DNA of 64,000 nucleotides from positions 1 to 64,000 of the forward strand of contig CANNVE010000008.1 in assembly GCA_947525975.1 (NCBI GenBank). The letters are read 5' to 3'. The stretch comes from an uncultured Muribaculaceae bacterium (GTDB lineage: Bacteria > Bacteroidota > Bacteroidia > Bacteroidales > Muribaculaceae). Each line of letters begins with the position of its first letter. Position 1 is the stretch's first letter. The notes below the pieces were generated by a model. The model searched no databases, had not been told where the DNA came from, and saw only the letters and a program-made list of their open reading frames with translations. Position numbers and translations under genes: made by a program. Below are positions 1 to 7,273 of the stretch, one piece after another.

Positions 1-679
1 GGTAAGGCACGTCGAAGGGGCGAGCGTAGAGCGTGGGCGAATATCCGTCGGCGCCGACGGAGTCGGGGGGCAGGAGGGTAGCCATTGTCTCGTTGGGGGC
101 GGAGGTGAGGTTTGTGCCCGAGACATTGTCGGATATGGCTGAGTCCACGAGCAGCACTCCGGCAAATGGCAGGTAGCAGGCCTGGTAGCGGAATCGGCCC
201 AACAGGTCGGCCAGTGTGGTGCCTGTGTTTCCGTTGTAGTACCTGTAGGCGAATGCTTTGCCTTCGGTGGGGGCGAATATGGGCGCGAGAGGGCTTTCCT
301 CGTATTCGTGGCTGAAGATTTCACGGATTTCGCCGAAGATCTGGTTTGTTAGCGAATGGCCCGCCACTTTGTCGGCTACGAATTGCACAGCCGAGTAGAG
401 ATCCTTGTCAGGAATCAGGCAAGAGTAGGGGGAGAATATCCATGCGGCCAGGTAGTTGCCCGCGATGTCGGGGATAGTGCGCAGCACTATGATGAAAACG
501 CCGGTTTCGGTGTATTTCATCATATAAAAGATGTTTTTGGCCGAAGCCTGGTAGTCGACCTGGCAAACGGCGCTGCGCAAGTCGCCCACGAGGGCTTTCA
601 CTTCCGGCTCGGCGTTTATGTCAACGACGTTGCGGAAGTCGCCTTTCGACATCGTTATGTATAGCTGGAGTTTCTTCAT
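1..679 (-). CDS. Unrecognised protein, cut by the window edge (N-terminal 226 residues)
   Basis: An open frame runs from an ATG at 677-679 leftwards off the window with no stop, so the C-terminus is missing. The N-terminus MKKLQLYITMSKGDF is polar and is not a signal peptide, so I expect a cytoplasmic protein. The visible part is a mixed alpha/beta sequence with many aromatic residues (for example FIIVLRTIPDIAGNYL), and I see no motif I can name. A Bacteroidetes promoter with ideal spacing lies just upstream, so it is probably the first gene of its transcript. Function unknown. Confidence 0.75.
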   Translation of the reverse strand, partial: MKKLQLYITMSKGDFRNVVDINAEPEVKALVGDLRSAVCQVDYQASAKNIFYMMKYTETGVFIIVLRTIPDIAGNYLAAWIFSPYSCLIPDKDLYSAVQFVADKVAGHSLTNQIFGEIREIFSHEYEESPLAPIFAPTEGKAFAYRYYNGNTGTTLADLLGRFRYQACYLPFAGVLLVDSAISDNVSGTNLTSAPNETMATLLPPDSVGADGYSPTLYARPFDVPY

Positions 680-705
680 TTCAGTTATTTTGGTTAACGG
701 TATTG

Positions 706-737
706 CAAAATTACTCCATACCCGTGAAATTTACAAA
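706..737 (-). promoter_or_regulatory. Bacteroidetes-type promoter for the cut-off gene at 1-679
   Basis: On the minus strand TTTG (734-737) is followed after exactly 20 bases by TAATTTTG (706-713). This matches the Bacteroidetes consensus TTTG-N19-21-TAnnTTTG in full, about 27 bases before the start codon. Confidence 0.75.
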
Positions 738-758
738 TGAAAACGGAAAATATTGCTG

Positions 759-797
759 AAAAAAGTCAGCCCGCGGCCATCTCCGGTCGCGGGCTGA
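759..797 (-). terminator. Intrinsic terminator of the sigma/anti-sigma operon
   Basis: Inverted repeat 766-775 / 788-797 (TCAGCCCGCG with CGCGGGCTGA) around a 12-base loop. It is followed on the minus strand by six T. It sits 30 bases after the stop of the 827-1663 gene. Confidence 0.8.
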
Positions 798-826
798 TAG
801 TGGAAGTATGTATCAAAAGCTGTTTT

Positions 827-1663
827 CTATTTCTTGATGTTGTCGATGCTCGCTTTCAGCAGTTTCTGCACAGTGGTGCTCTTGTAGCTCTTATGGCTGA
901 GCTTATCGGTGAGTATGCTGACAGCCATTTCCCTCTCCCTGGCGGTCACCTTTGAGTCGCAATTTTCGCTTATGGTGTAAATGTCTTTGACCAAGGGCAA
1001 TACCATGGCTGAAGATCCGCCTTCATTCTCAATGAATTCAAGTCCTGTGACTTTGCTCATAAACTGGTCAAACCATTTGCTTTTGTGGTTTTGTCTGTGG
1101 TTAGTGCGTATGGTGACGGAGTTGTTGTTAGAGTTGCTGTAAGAGTAGCTATTTGTATTTTGCCTATATTTAAGCGTGGTGGCGTATGTGACCACCAGGC
1201 GACCGCTGATGTTGCGCCCGTCTCTGTAGTAGCTCAGGCCGTAGGCGTATCGGTAGTTGTGGTCAGGCTTCTTCATGTCGATGAAAAGGGCGTAGGTGTA
1301 GTCCGAATTATGGCGGTTGACTATTTCAACGCTTGAATTCGGGCCGGACGCCACCGACACATCGCCTTTCTTGGCCTTTATGCCGCTGTAGTATCCGTAG
1401 GCCTTCTCCGAGTCTTGCTTGAAGGCCTTCTCGATTCCCTTTATCAGATCCTTCTTGTCGGCCGGAATGGTGAAGTTGTAGATGTCGGCCATCGACTCCA
1501 TCTCGCCTGTCTGCGGGTCATTCTCCCTTTTGTGGCTTTCTGATATTTCCGCGTACTTGCTTTCGATCAGCTTGTCGAAAGCCTTTTTCACGTTGGTTTG
1601 CGCTATGGCCGATGCTGGCGCGATCAAGGCCAAGCAGAGCAGAGAAAAAAGAAAATGTCTCAT
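827..1663 (-). CDS. Secreted protein of unknown function, last gene of an ECF sigma operon
   Basis: 278 residues with a clear signal peptide (MRHFLFSLLCLALIAPASAIAQ, cleavage after about residue 21), so it is exported to the periplasm or beyond. The mature part is rich in Lys, Ser and Asn. A polar Asn/Ser run lies near residues 170-185, and an RDGRNISGRLVV strand precedes it. No cysteine lipobox and no transmembrane segment are seen. It follows the anti-sigma-like gene by 27 bases and is closed by the terminator at 759-797, so it belongs to the sigma operon. A role as target or sensor of that system is inference only. Confidence 0.8.
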   Translation of the reverse strand: MRHFLFSLLCLALIAPASAIAQTNVKKAFDKLIESKYAEISESHKRENDPQTGEMESMADIYNFTIPADKKDLIKGIEKAFKQDSEKAYGYYSGIKAKKGDVSVASGPNSSVEIVNRHNSDYTYALFIDMKKPDHNYRYAYGLSYYRDGRNISGRLVVTYATTLKYRQNTNSYSYSNSNNNSVTIRTNHRQNHKSKWFDQFMSKVTGLEFIENEGGSSAMVLPLVKDIYTISENCDSKVTAREREMAVSILTDKLSHKSYKSTTVQKLLKASIDNIKK

Positions 1664-1690
1664 GATTGTTTGTTTTTATTGGTTGATTGT

Positions 1691-2359
1691 TCATTGCGCG
1701 GTGATTGAGATTAGTTCGTCGGTCATGGTGAAGTCATCGCAGTATCCGTCTGATTCATAAAGATAGTCTACGTATGACTGCGTGATGTAGGTCTGCGCCA
1801 TGGCCAAGGCCACTTCGTTTTCTATGCGGGCCTGCTCTATGATCATCCTTTCCCTCAAGTCGTCATCTCCGGTCTTTTTCAGGGTGGATTTCTTGTGGGT
1901 GGAGATTTTCGGAGCTTCGGGCAGCCTCGGCGGTGCCTGCGCTATCAGATCCGGGGCAACTTCCGGAGCCGAAGGCTCGGCAGGGATCAATTCGCTGTCG
2001 GCCTCCATCGAGATGGAGTCGACATAAGCGGTCAGCGGAGACTCAGATGCCGCATTGCCGGTGTCGGCGGCGCGCCAATATGAAACGGCGAGCGCCGCGA
2101 GCGCCAGGATTGCTGCGGCTGATGCCGCCCACCGCGCGAGCCTAAGCCGGGGGCGCCTGATAGTCTTGGCGGCGAATGTCTTCCATTCCTTGTCGCTGTC
2201 ATAGTCTTTCAGCGCGGTGGCCGCCCTCACCTGCAACGCGGCATCATAGAGCAGGCGAAGCTCGTCGTCGGCGATGATTTCGTCGATATCGCGGTCGTCG
2301 AGGGCCGATGCGTCGGTGAGCATCTTCTCGGTCAGCAGTTCACGTTCTTGCTTTGTCAT
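1691..2359 (-). CDS. Single-pass membrane protein, probable anti-sigma factor
   Basis: 222 residues. An acidic N-terminal cytoplasmic part (about 1-70) is followed by Arg-rich RRPRLRLARW, one membrane helix at about 76-94, and a periplasmic Pro/Ala/Glu-rich part. Its start overlaps the stop of the ECF sigma gene by four bases (ATGA), which indicates translational coupling. A small membrane protein encoded directly after an ECF sigma factor is usually its anti-sigma factor. I cannot see a FecR or ASD signature, so the role rests on gene order and topology. Confidence 0.72.
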   Translation of the reverse strand: MTKQERELLTEKMLTDASALDDRDIDEIIADDELRLLYDAALQVRAATALKDYDSDKEWKTFAAKTIRRPRLRLARWAASAAAILALAALAVSYWRAADTGNAASESPLTAYVDSISMEADSELIPAEPSAPEVAPDLIAQAPPRLPEAPKISTHKKSTLKKTGDDDLRERMIIEQARIENEVALAMAQTYITQSYVDYLYESDGYCDDFTMTDELISITAQ

Positions 2360-2841
2360 TTCTTTGATTTTTTGAAGTGCAGGCGCAGGGTTTTCAGCGC
2401 GCTTGTAATGTATTTGTTGATTGATGATGTCGAGAGGTTGAGGTTTGAGGCCGCAGTCCTGTAGTTGTTGCCTTTGTCGAAAATCTCATCCACCACTTGT
2501 CTTTCACGCTCCGAGAGCAGCAGGTCCATTGCTTCGTAGACATCCTCGATGCGGGAGTCCGGGTCAGGGTCAGCCGTGTCGGCCAGGATGGCGCATTGCC
2601 GGCGTATTCTCTGGCGGGCGTCCATCTGCTCAAGGCGGTTGAGGCATTTGTTTCTGACCGCCCGGTAGATGAATGCATCCGGATTGTCCACCGCTATGCG
2701 TGTCTCCCAGAGGCTGACGAAGACTTGCTGCACCATGTCGCGGGCCTCCTCCTCATTTCCGAGCATGGAGATCGTGAGGCCAAGGGCCCGCGGATGGCAT
2801 CGCCTGTAGATGATTTCGTATTCGTCAGCAGTGAATGACAT
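2356..2841 (-). CDS. ECF-type RNA polymerase sigma factor
   Basis: 161 residues, the usual ECF length. Region 2 is seen in the first half (ARDMVQQVFVSLWE, then FIYRAVRNKCLNRLE). Region 4 with its helix-turn-helix is at the C-terminus (NYRTAASNLNLSTSSINKY followed by a basic tail). It resembles the sigma factors expanded in Bacteroides. First gene of a three-gene operon with the membrane protein and secreted protein downstream. Because the next gene overlaps its stop, the two products are probably made in fixed ratio, as expected for a sigma/anti-sigma pair. The signal sensed is unknown. Confidence 0.92.
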   Translation of the reverse strand: MSFTADEYEIIYRRCHPRALGLTISMLGNEEEARDMVQQVFVSLWETRIAVDNPDAFIYRAVRNKCLNRLEQMDARQRIRRQCAILADTADPDPDSRIEDVYEAMDLLLSERERQVVDEIFDKGNNYRTAASNLNLSTSSINKYITSALKTLRLHFKKSKK

Positions 2842-2902
2842 TGATTGGCGTATTGTTTATTATCTTGACAGGTGAGCCGATGAATTTATTACTCAAATTG
2901 CG

Positions 2903-2910
2903 CAAAAATA
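2903..2910 (-). promoter_or_regulatory. Possible -7 element for the ECF sigma operon
   Basis: TATTTTTG on the minus strand, about 62 bases before the sigma start codon. No TTTG is present at the expected distance, and the neighbouring terminator hairpin occupies that place. An ECF-dependent promoter could differ at -33, so this is tentative. Confidence 0.35.
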
Positions 2911-2912
2911 TG

Positions 2913-2949
2913 CAAAGCCGCGAAAAATCTGTGATTTTTCGCGGCTTTG
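2913..2949 (-). terminator. Intrinsic terminator closing the parE-to-dehydrogenase operon
   Basis: Perfect 17-bp inverted repeat 2913-2929 / 2933-2949 with a TGT loop. On the minus strand the stem is followed by GCATATTTTTG, so it has a short T run. It lies 25 bases after the stop of the dehydrogenase gene. Confidence 0.8.
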
Positions 2950-2974
2950 TGATGGATTGTTTGCCGGTGAGGCA

Positions 2975-4180
2975 TCAGATCTTGTCAACTTCGAGGGGCT
3001 CGTTGATGATTTCGTGCCAGGGGAGGCCTTGCTTGGCCAGCTCGGCCAGGAATGGATCGGGATCAAACTCCTCTACATTGTGCACGCCGGGCATCTGCCA
3101 CTTTCCGGTCAGGAACATCATGGCGCCTGTCATTGCCGGCACGCCGGTGGTGTAGCTCACGGCCTGCATTCCGGTCTCCTTGTACGCCTCTTCGTGAGAG
3201 CAGTTGTTGTAGATATAGTATGTGAGGGGCTTTCCGTCTTTGCCTGTGCCCGAAATGCGGCAGCCGATTGATGTCTCTCCGTGGTAGTTCGCTCCCAGGT
3301 CCTGCGGGTTGGGAAGCACTGCTTTGAGGAACTGAAGGGGCACGATCTTCTGACCGTTGTATTCGATCTCGTCGATGCGGGCCATGCCGATGTCCTGGAT
3401 CACGCGCAGGTGCGTGAGGTATTCCTGGCCGAATGTCATCCAGAAGCGGGCGCGCTTGATGCTGGGATAGTTGAGCACGAGGCTCTCGAGCTCTTCGTGA
3501 TAGAGCAAGTAGGAGTCGCGCGGACCGATGTTGGGGTATGTGAGCTCGGTGTGGATCTCGAGGGGGCCTGTGGTCACCCACTTGCCGTCCTGATAGTATC
3601 TGCCATTCTGGGTGATCTCGCGGATGTTGATTTCCGGATTGAAGTTGGTGGCGAATGCCTTTCCGTGATTTCCGGCGTTGCAGTCTACGATGTCAAGATA
3701 CTCCATCTCCTTGAAATAGTGCTTGGCGGCGTAGGCGGTGAATACGCCCGATACGCCCGGGTCAAATCCGCATCCGAGGATGGCGGTCAGGCCAGCGTCC
3801 TCGAATCTCTTGCGGTAGGCCCATTGCCAAGAATACTCGAAGTGGGCCACGTCCTTGGGCTCGTAGTTGGCCGTGTCGAGGTAGTTCACGCCGCATTCCA
3901 GGCAGGCGTCCATGATGGTGAGGTCCTGATAGGGGAGAGCCACATTGATCACGAGCTCGGGCTTGTGTTTGCGGAAAAGCTCCACCAGCTCGGGCACGCT
4001 GTCGGCGTCGACTTGGTCAGTGGTGATGTTTGGGCTGCCGATGGCCTTTGCCACGGCGTCGCACTTAGCCTTGTTGCGCGAGGCGATCACGATTTCGCCA
4101 AACACGTCGGGATTCTGCGCGCACTTGTGCGCCACTACGGTGCCTACGCCTCCGCATCCGATGATGATTACCTTATGCAT
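2975..4180 (-). CDS. Carboxynorspermidine/carboxyspermidine dehydrogenase (saccharopine dehydrogenase family)
   Basis: 401 residues. A Rossmann dinucleotide-binding start is visible (IIIGCGGVG, residues 5-13), then the LNVALPYQDL-like and LGCGFDPGVSG segments typical of the saccharopine dehydrogenase/carboxynorspermidine dehydrogenase family. In Bacteroidetes this family member joins aspartate semialdehyde to putrescine (or a related amine) by reductive condensation, on the way to spermidine. The biosynthetic arginine decarboxylase gene at 31.7 kb and asd at 17.8 kb in the same window fit this role. Last gene of a long operon, 21 bases after the flippase-like gene. Which amine is the substrate cannot be read from the sequence. 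Confidence 0.87.
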   Translation of the reverse strand: MHKVIIIGCGGVGTVVAHKCAQNPDVFGEIVIASRNKAKCDAVAKAIGSPNITTDQVDADSVPELVELFRKHKPELVINVALPYQDLTIMDACLECGVNYLDTANYEPKDVAHFEYSWQWAYRKRFEDAGLTAILGCGFDPGVSGVFTAYAAKHYFKEMEYLDIVDCNAGNHGKAFATNFNPEINIREITQNGRYYQDGKWVTTGPLEIHTELTYPNIGPRDSYLLYHEELESLVLNYPSIKRARFWMTFGQEYLTHLRVIQDIGMARIDEIEYNGQKIVPLQFLKAVLPNPQDLGANYHGETSIGCRISGTGKDGKPLTYYIYNNCSHEEAYKETGMQAVSYTTGVPAMTGAMMFLTGKWQMPGVHNVEEFDPDPFLAELAKQGLPWHEIINEPLEVDKI

Positions 4181-4201
4181 TTTTATTCGTTATTTAGATT
4201 T

Positions 4202-5236
4202 TTAGTTTTTTGTTTTAGGTGTCAGTTTTTTCTTGTCGAGCATGATGCCGGCGAATGTGATGATGCCCAGGGCTATGAGCAGCAGCGTCTGCGTGCCGAG
4301 CACAAGATTGGCGAAAGCGGCGGCGTCAGTCTGCCCCACGCCGTAGAGTCCGAGGCCGAAGATCACGGCCCACTGCCAAGGCCCGATGCCGCCATTGCTG
4401 GGCACCCCCATGGCTATGCTCGAGAACACCCAGGCCACCAGCGGGCATATCACTCCGTAGCGGCTTAAGGCGTCGGCCGTGAAGGGGAAGGCGTACATGG
4501 CCACATAAAACTGCAGGAAGTAGCAGCCCCAAAGGCTCACCGTGAGCAATAGCCACGCGCCTTTGCCTTTCATCGTGGCCAGCACGGCAAATCCGCGCCA
4601 TAGCCCTTTGACAAAGCCCTGCAGCCTGCCTGCCGCAGAGGTGGGGGACGCTTTCATGCGCATGAACCACCATGCGGCACCCGCAGTTACCGCAATGGCT
4701 ATCCACAGCCAAGGCGACGTCAGCAGGCCCATGAGCCTGGCGTATAGGTCTGCGTTCTGCGACAGATAGCTCATGAGCTGCCCCGATGCGAGGCCGAATG
4801 TGAGCAGAAGCAGCAGAGCCACGGTGACGGTGTCGGCGAGTCGGTCGCCGACCATAGAGCCGAACACTGTGGAGAACGCTGCCTGCTGGCGCTGCGCCAC
4901 ATAGCCTGTGCGCCACACCTCGCCAAGACGGGGGAACACAAGGTTGACGGCGTATGTGCCGAAGATGCTGTATATGAGCACATGCTTGGGGGCGCGGATG
5001 CCGAGGGCCTTGAGCTGGATATCCCAGCGGAAGGCCCTGATCACATGCGACACCACGCTGAGGGCCAAAGCGAGGGCTATCCAGCGGAAATCGCATTGCC
5101 GGCGTATGATGCGCATCATCTCGGCGAAGTCGATGTCGCGAAACATCAGCCAGCACAGCCCCACGGTCACCACAAGCGGCAGGCCGTACTTCATCAGCGC
5201 TCCTGTCAGCGTAGTTTTCTTCTTCCCGGCCTCCAT
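4202..5236 (-). CDS. Flippase-like integral membrane protein (LPG synthase TM domain / UPF0104 family)
   Basis: 344 residues with about eight hydrophobic segments. The FPRLGEVWRTGY stretch near residue 100 and the GDRLADT stretch that follows are typical of the lysylphosphatidylglycerol synthase transmembrane family (TIGR00374 type). No soluble aminoacyl-transfer domain is attached, so this is the membrane part alone, as in most Bacteroidetes members. The substrate (perhaps a lipid) is unknown. It lies between the GYF-domain gene (gap 7 bases) and the dehydrogenase gene (gap 21 bases), clearly in the same operon. Confidence 0.82.
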   Translation of the reverse strand: MEAGKKKTTLTGALMKYGLPLVVTVGLCWLMFRDIDFAEMMRIIRRQCDFRWIALALALSVVSHVIRAFRWDIQLKALGIRAPKHVLIYSIFGTYAVNLVFPRLGEVWRTGYVAQRQQAAFSTVFGSMVGDRLADTVTVALLLLLTFGLASGQLMSYLSQNADLYARLMGLLTSPWLWIAIAVTAGAAWWFMRMKASPTSAAGRLQGFVKGLWRGFAVLATMKGKGAWLLLTVSLWGCYFLQFYVAMYAFPFTADALSRYGVICPLVAWVFSSIAMGVPSNGGIGPWQWAVIFGLGLYGVGQTDAAAFANLVLGTQTLLLIALGIITFAGIMLDKKKLTPKTKN

Positions 5237-5243
5237 CTCAACT

Positions 5244-5972
5244 TCAGATTATCAGGCCTGCGCAGCAGGTCATGATCAGCCCGGTGACCAGTGATATGGC
5301 CACCCACCATTCGGTAGTTTCAGATGCGCGGCGTGCGCCCTCTACATCGCCCGAGTAGAATTTAGACCTGACGCTCCAGCCATAGATTATGGCCACGATG
5401 CCGACAGGATTGCAGCAAATCACAGTCAGCAGTATCGACCATACAAGATAGTTGGGCGGGCAAGGCAAGGGCGCGCCGTCGGGGCCGACGGGCACTCTCC
5501 ATGGCTGATAGCCGCCGTAGGCTTGCTGCGGCTGCTGATACGGCTGCCGGGGCGTCCATCCGGGCTGCATGGGCTGGCCGTAGGGCTGCTGCGGCTGCCA
5601 GGGCTGTTGCCGTGGCTGCTGGTATCCGCCCTGCGGCTGCTGCCATCCGTTTTGCCCGGGCTGGCGCATGCCTTCGTCGCGCGGGCCGTCGGGCTGGCCC
5701 GGGCATCGCTGCCCGTTGTCATCAGCGGCTTGGGCCGAGGCATTGTCTTCGGCTGTGGTATCCACCTGATCTTGAGGCTCATTGCCGCCGGCTTCAGGCG
5801 CGGGAGCCTGTGGCAAAAGCCTCCGGGCCACTTCAGGCGCCTGCCCGGCAGGCATCCAGTCAGGGAGGCCGTTGTACCACACGGGCGTGTCGGCGTCCAT
5901 GCGGTCAAGCGGCAGATTGTCGATCATGAACGGGCCTTCCTGTATGCCGTTGATGTGTATCCAGACTTTCAT
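5244..5972 (-). CDS. GYF_2 domain / Pro-Gln-rich linker / CD225-like membrane protein
   Basis: 242 residues in three parts. The N-terminal 50 residues (WIHINGIQEGPFMIDNL then TPVWYNGLPDWMPAG) match the bacterial GYF_2 domain, a putative peptide-binding fold. Residues about 55-165 form a low-complexity linker, first acidic/Ala-rich and then strongly enriched in Gln, Pro, Gly, Tyr and Trp. The C-terminal 75 residues hold two membrane helices in CD225/dispanin style (WSILLTVICCNPVGIVAI, then an RSKFYSGD loop and a second helix). It probably sits in the inner membrane with the GYF domain in the cytoplasm. Function unknown. Ten bases downstream of deoC in the same operon. Confidence 0.82.
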   Translation of the reverse strand: MKVWIHINGIQEGPFMIDNLPLDRMDADTPVWYNGLPDWMPAGQAPEVARRLLPQAPAPEAGGNEPQDQVDTTAEDNASAQAADDNGQRCPGQPDGPRDEGMRQPGQNGWQQPQGGYQQPRQQPWQPQQPYGQPMQPGWTPRQPYQQPQQAYGGYQPWRVPVGPDGAPLPCPPNYLVWSILLTVICCNPVGIVAIIYGWSVRSKFYSGDVEGARRASETTEWWVAISLVTGLIMTCCAGLII

Positions 5973-5982
5973 CGGCTATCGC

Positions 5983-6867
5983 TTAGAAAAATTTGATTTC
6001 CTGGCCCAGGATGTCGCCGAGCAGATTGTTGGCGAGCCGGCTTGCCCCGATGCGGAAATATTCGTTGGTGAGCCATTCCTCGCCGAGTACCTCCTTGATG
6101 ATGGTGTAGTATTTCACCGCGTCCTCGGTGGTCGAGACGCCTCCGGCTGCCTTGAAGCCCACCTTGTTGCCGGTCTGCTCGTAATACTCCTTGATGCACT
6201 GCGCCATCACGTATGCGGCCTCGAGCGAGGCTCCGGGATATTCCTTGCCGGTAGATGTCTTGAGGAAGTCGGCTCCTGAATAGAGCGACAGGATAGAGGC
6301 TGCCTTGATGTTCTCGGCGGTCTTCAGCGCTCCGCTCTCGATGATCACTTTCAGGCGCGCTTCGCGGCAGGCGGTCTTCTGCTCGGAGATTTCGTCGCAG
6401 ACTTCTTCCCAGTCGCCGTCAAGATAATTGCCTACGTTGAATACTATGTCTATTTCGTCGGCTCCGCCATCAACGGCGAGGCTGGTCTCGGCTATCTTTG
6501 TCTCGATGAACGATTGCGCCGTGGGGAATGCTCCCGACACGCAGGCGATGTCCACCTTCGACACGTCGAGCACGGTGCGCACCACTTGCGCGAAGTTGGG
6601 GTATACGCATATGGCTGCCACGTTGGGGAGTTCGGGATATTCTTCGTCAAAGGCGTTGACCCTCTCCACGAAGTTTGAAACCGACTGGGGCGAATCGGTG
6701 GTCTTGAGAGTTGTCAGGTCGATGCAGTTGAAGCAGAGGCGGTATACGTCCTGATTCATGTTCTCCTGCAGATGCTCCGCGAGGATTTTCTCTACGGCGG
6801 CCTTCACGGCTGCGTCATCGTTGGTCACTTGGCTCTTGGCCACTGTTTCATGATACTTGTCTGACAT
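5983..6867 (-). CDS. deoC: Deoxyribose-phosphate aldolase
   Basis: 294 residues, slightly longer than the E. coli enzyme because of an N-terminal extension. The Schiff-base lysine motif DFLKTSTGKEYPG, the second active-site lysine in VGFKAAGGVST, and the catalytic Asp region EIDIVFNVGNYL are all present. It cleaves 2-deoxyribose-5-phosphate to glyceraldehyde-3-phosphate and acetaldehyde in deoxynucleoside breakdown, in the cytoplasm. It follows the MazG-like gene by 46 bases in the long operon, so two nucleotide-metabolism genes are adjacent. Confidence 0.95.
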   Translation of the reverse strand: MSDKYHETVAKSQVTNDDAAVKAAVEKILAEHLQENMNQDVYRLCFNCIDLTTLKTTDSPQSVSNFVERVNAFDEEYPELPNVAAICVYPNFAQVVRTVLDVSKVDIACVSGAFPTAQSFIETKIAETSLAVDGGADEIDIVFNVGNYLDGDWEEVCDEISEQKTACREARLKVIIESGALKTAENIKAASILSLYSGADFLKTSTGKEYPGASLEAAYVMAQCIKEYYEQTGNKVGFKAAGGVSTTEDAVKYYTIIKEVLGEEWLTNEYFRIGASRLANNLLGDILGQEIKFF

Positions 6868-6913
6868 GTCTTTATATATTTTGAATTTTCTATTTCTGAT
6901 TGTAAGGAGCGCC

Positions 6914-7243
6914 TTATTTCCTGAATCTGTCTTTGTCGCGCTCGGTCTTCTTGAACAGATTGGCCTTGAAGGCTTTGGTCAGGTCAATTCCGGTCTGGTT
7001 GGCTATGGCCATCGTCACCCACAGCACATCGGCGAGTTCGTCGGCGAGGTCAAGCTTGTCGCTCTCTTTCGCTTTCTGGTCGCCGTAGAGCCGGGCCATG
7101 ACCCGCGCTACCTCGCCGGTCTCCTCTGCGAGGATTGCCATGTTGGTCAGTGGCGAGAAGTACCGCACTCCGATGGTGTTGATCCATCGGTCAACGGCTT
7201 GCTGCGCTTCTTCCAGTGTTATTTCGTCATCATCGCGCTCCAT
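6914..7243 (-). CDS. MazG-like nucleotide pyrophosphohydrolase
   Basis: 109 residues, a single MazG-type all-alpha domain. The metal-binding pattern is visible: ILAEETGEVARVMAR (EExxE type), then DLADELADVLWVTM (ExxD type). This family hydrolyses nucleoside triphosphates to monophosphates and pyrophosphate, often as house-cleaning enzymes. The exact substrate is not readable. It lies 30 bases after the S41 protease gene and before deoC. Confidence 0.88.
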   Translation of the reverse strand: MERDDDEITLEEAQQAVDRWINTIGVRYFSPLTNMAILAEETGEVARVMARLYGDQKAKESDKLDLADELADVLWVTMAIANQTGIDLTKAFKANLFKKTERDKDRFRK

Positions 7244-7273
7244 GAGATTATAACAATTTCGGGGTCAGGTTTG

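Noticed and set aside
3281-4468. 395-codon open frame antisense to the dehydrogenase gene
   Set aside because: Shadow; the minus-strand gene has a clear Rossmann motif and operon context.
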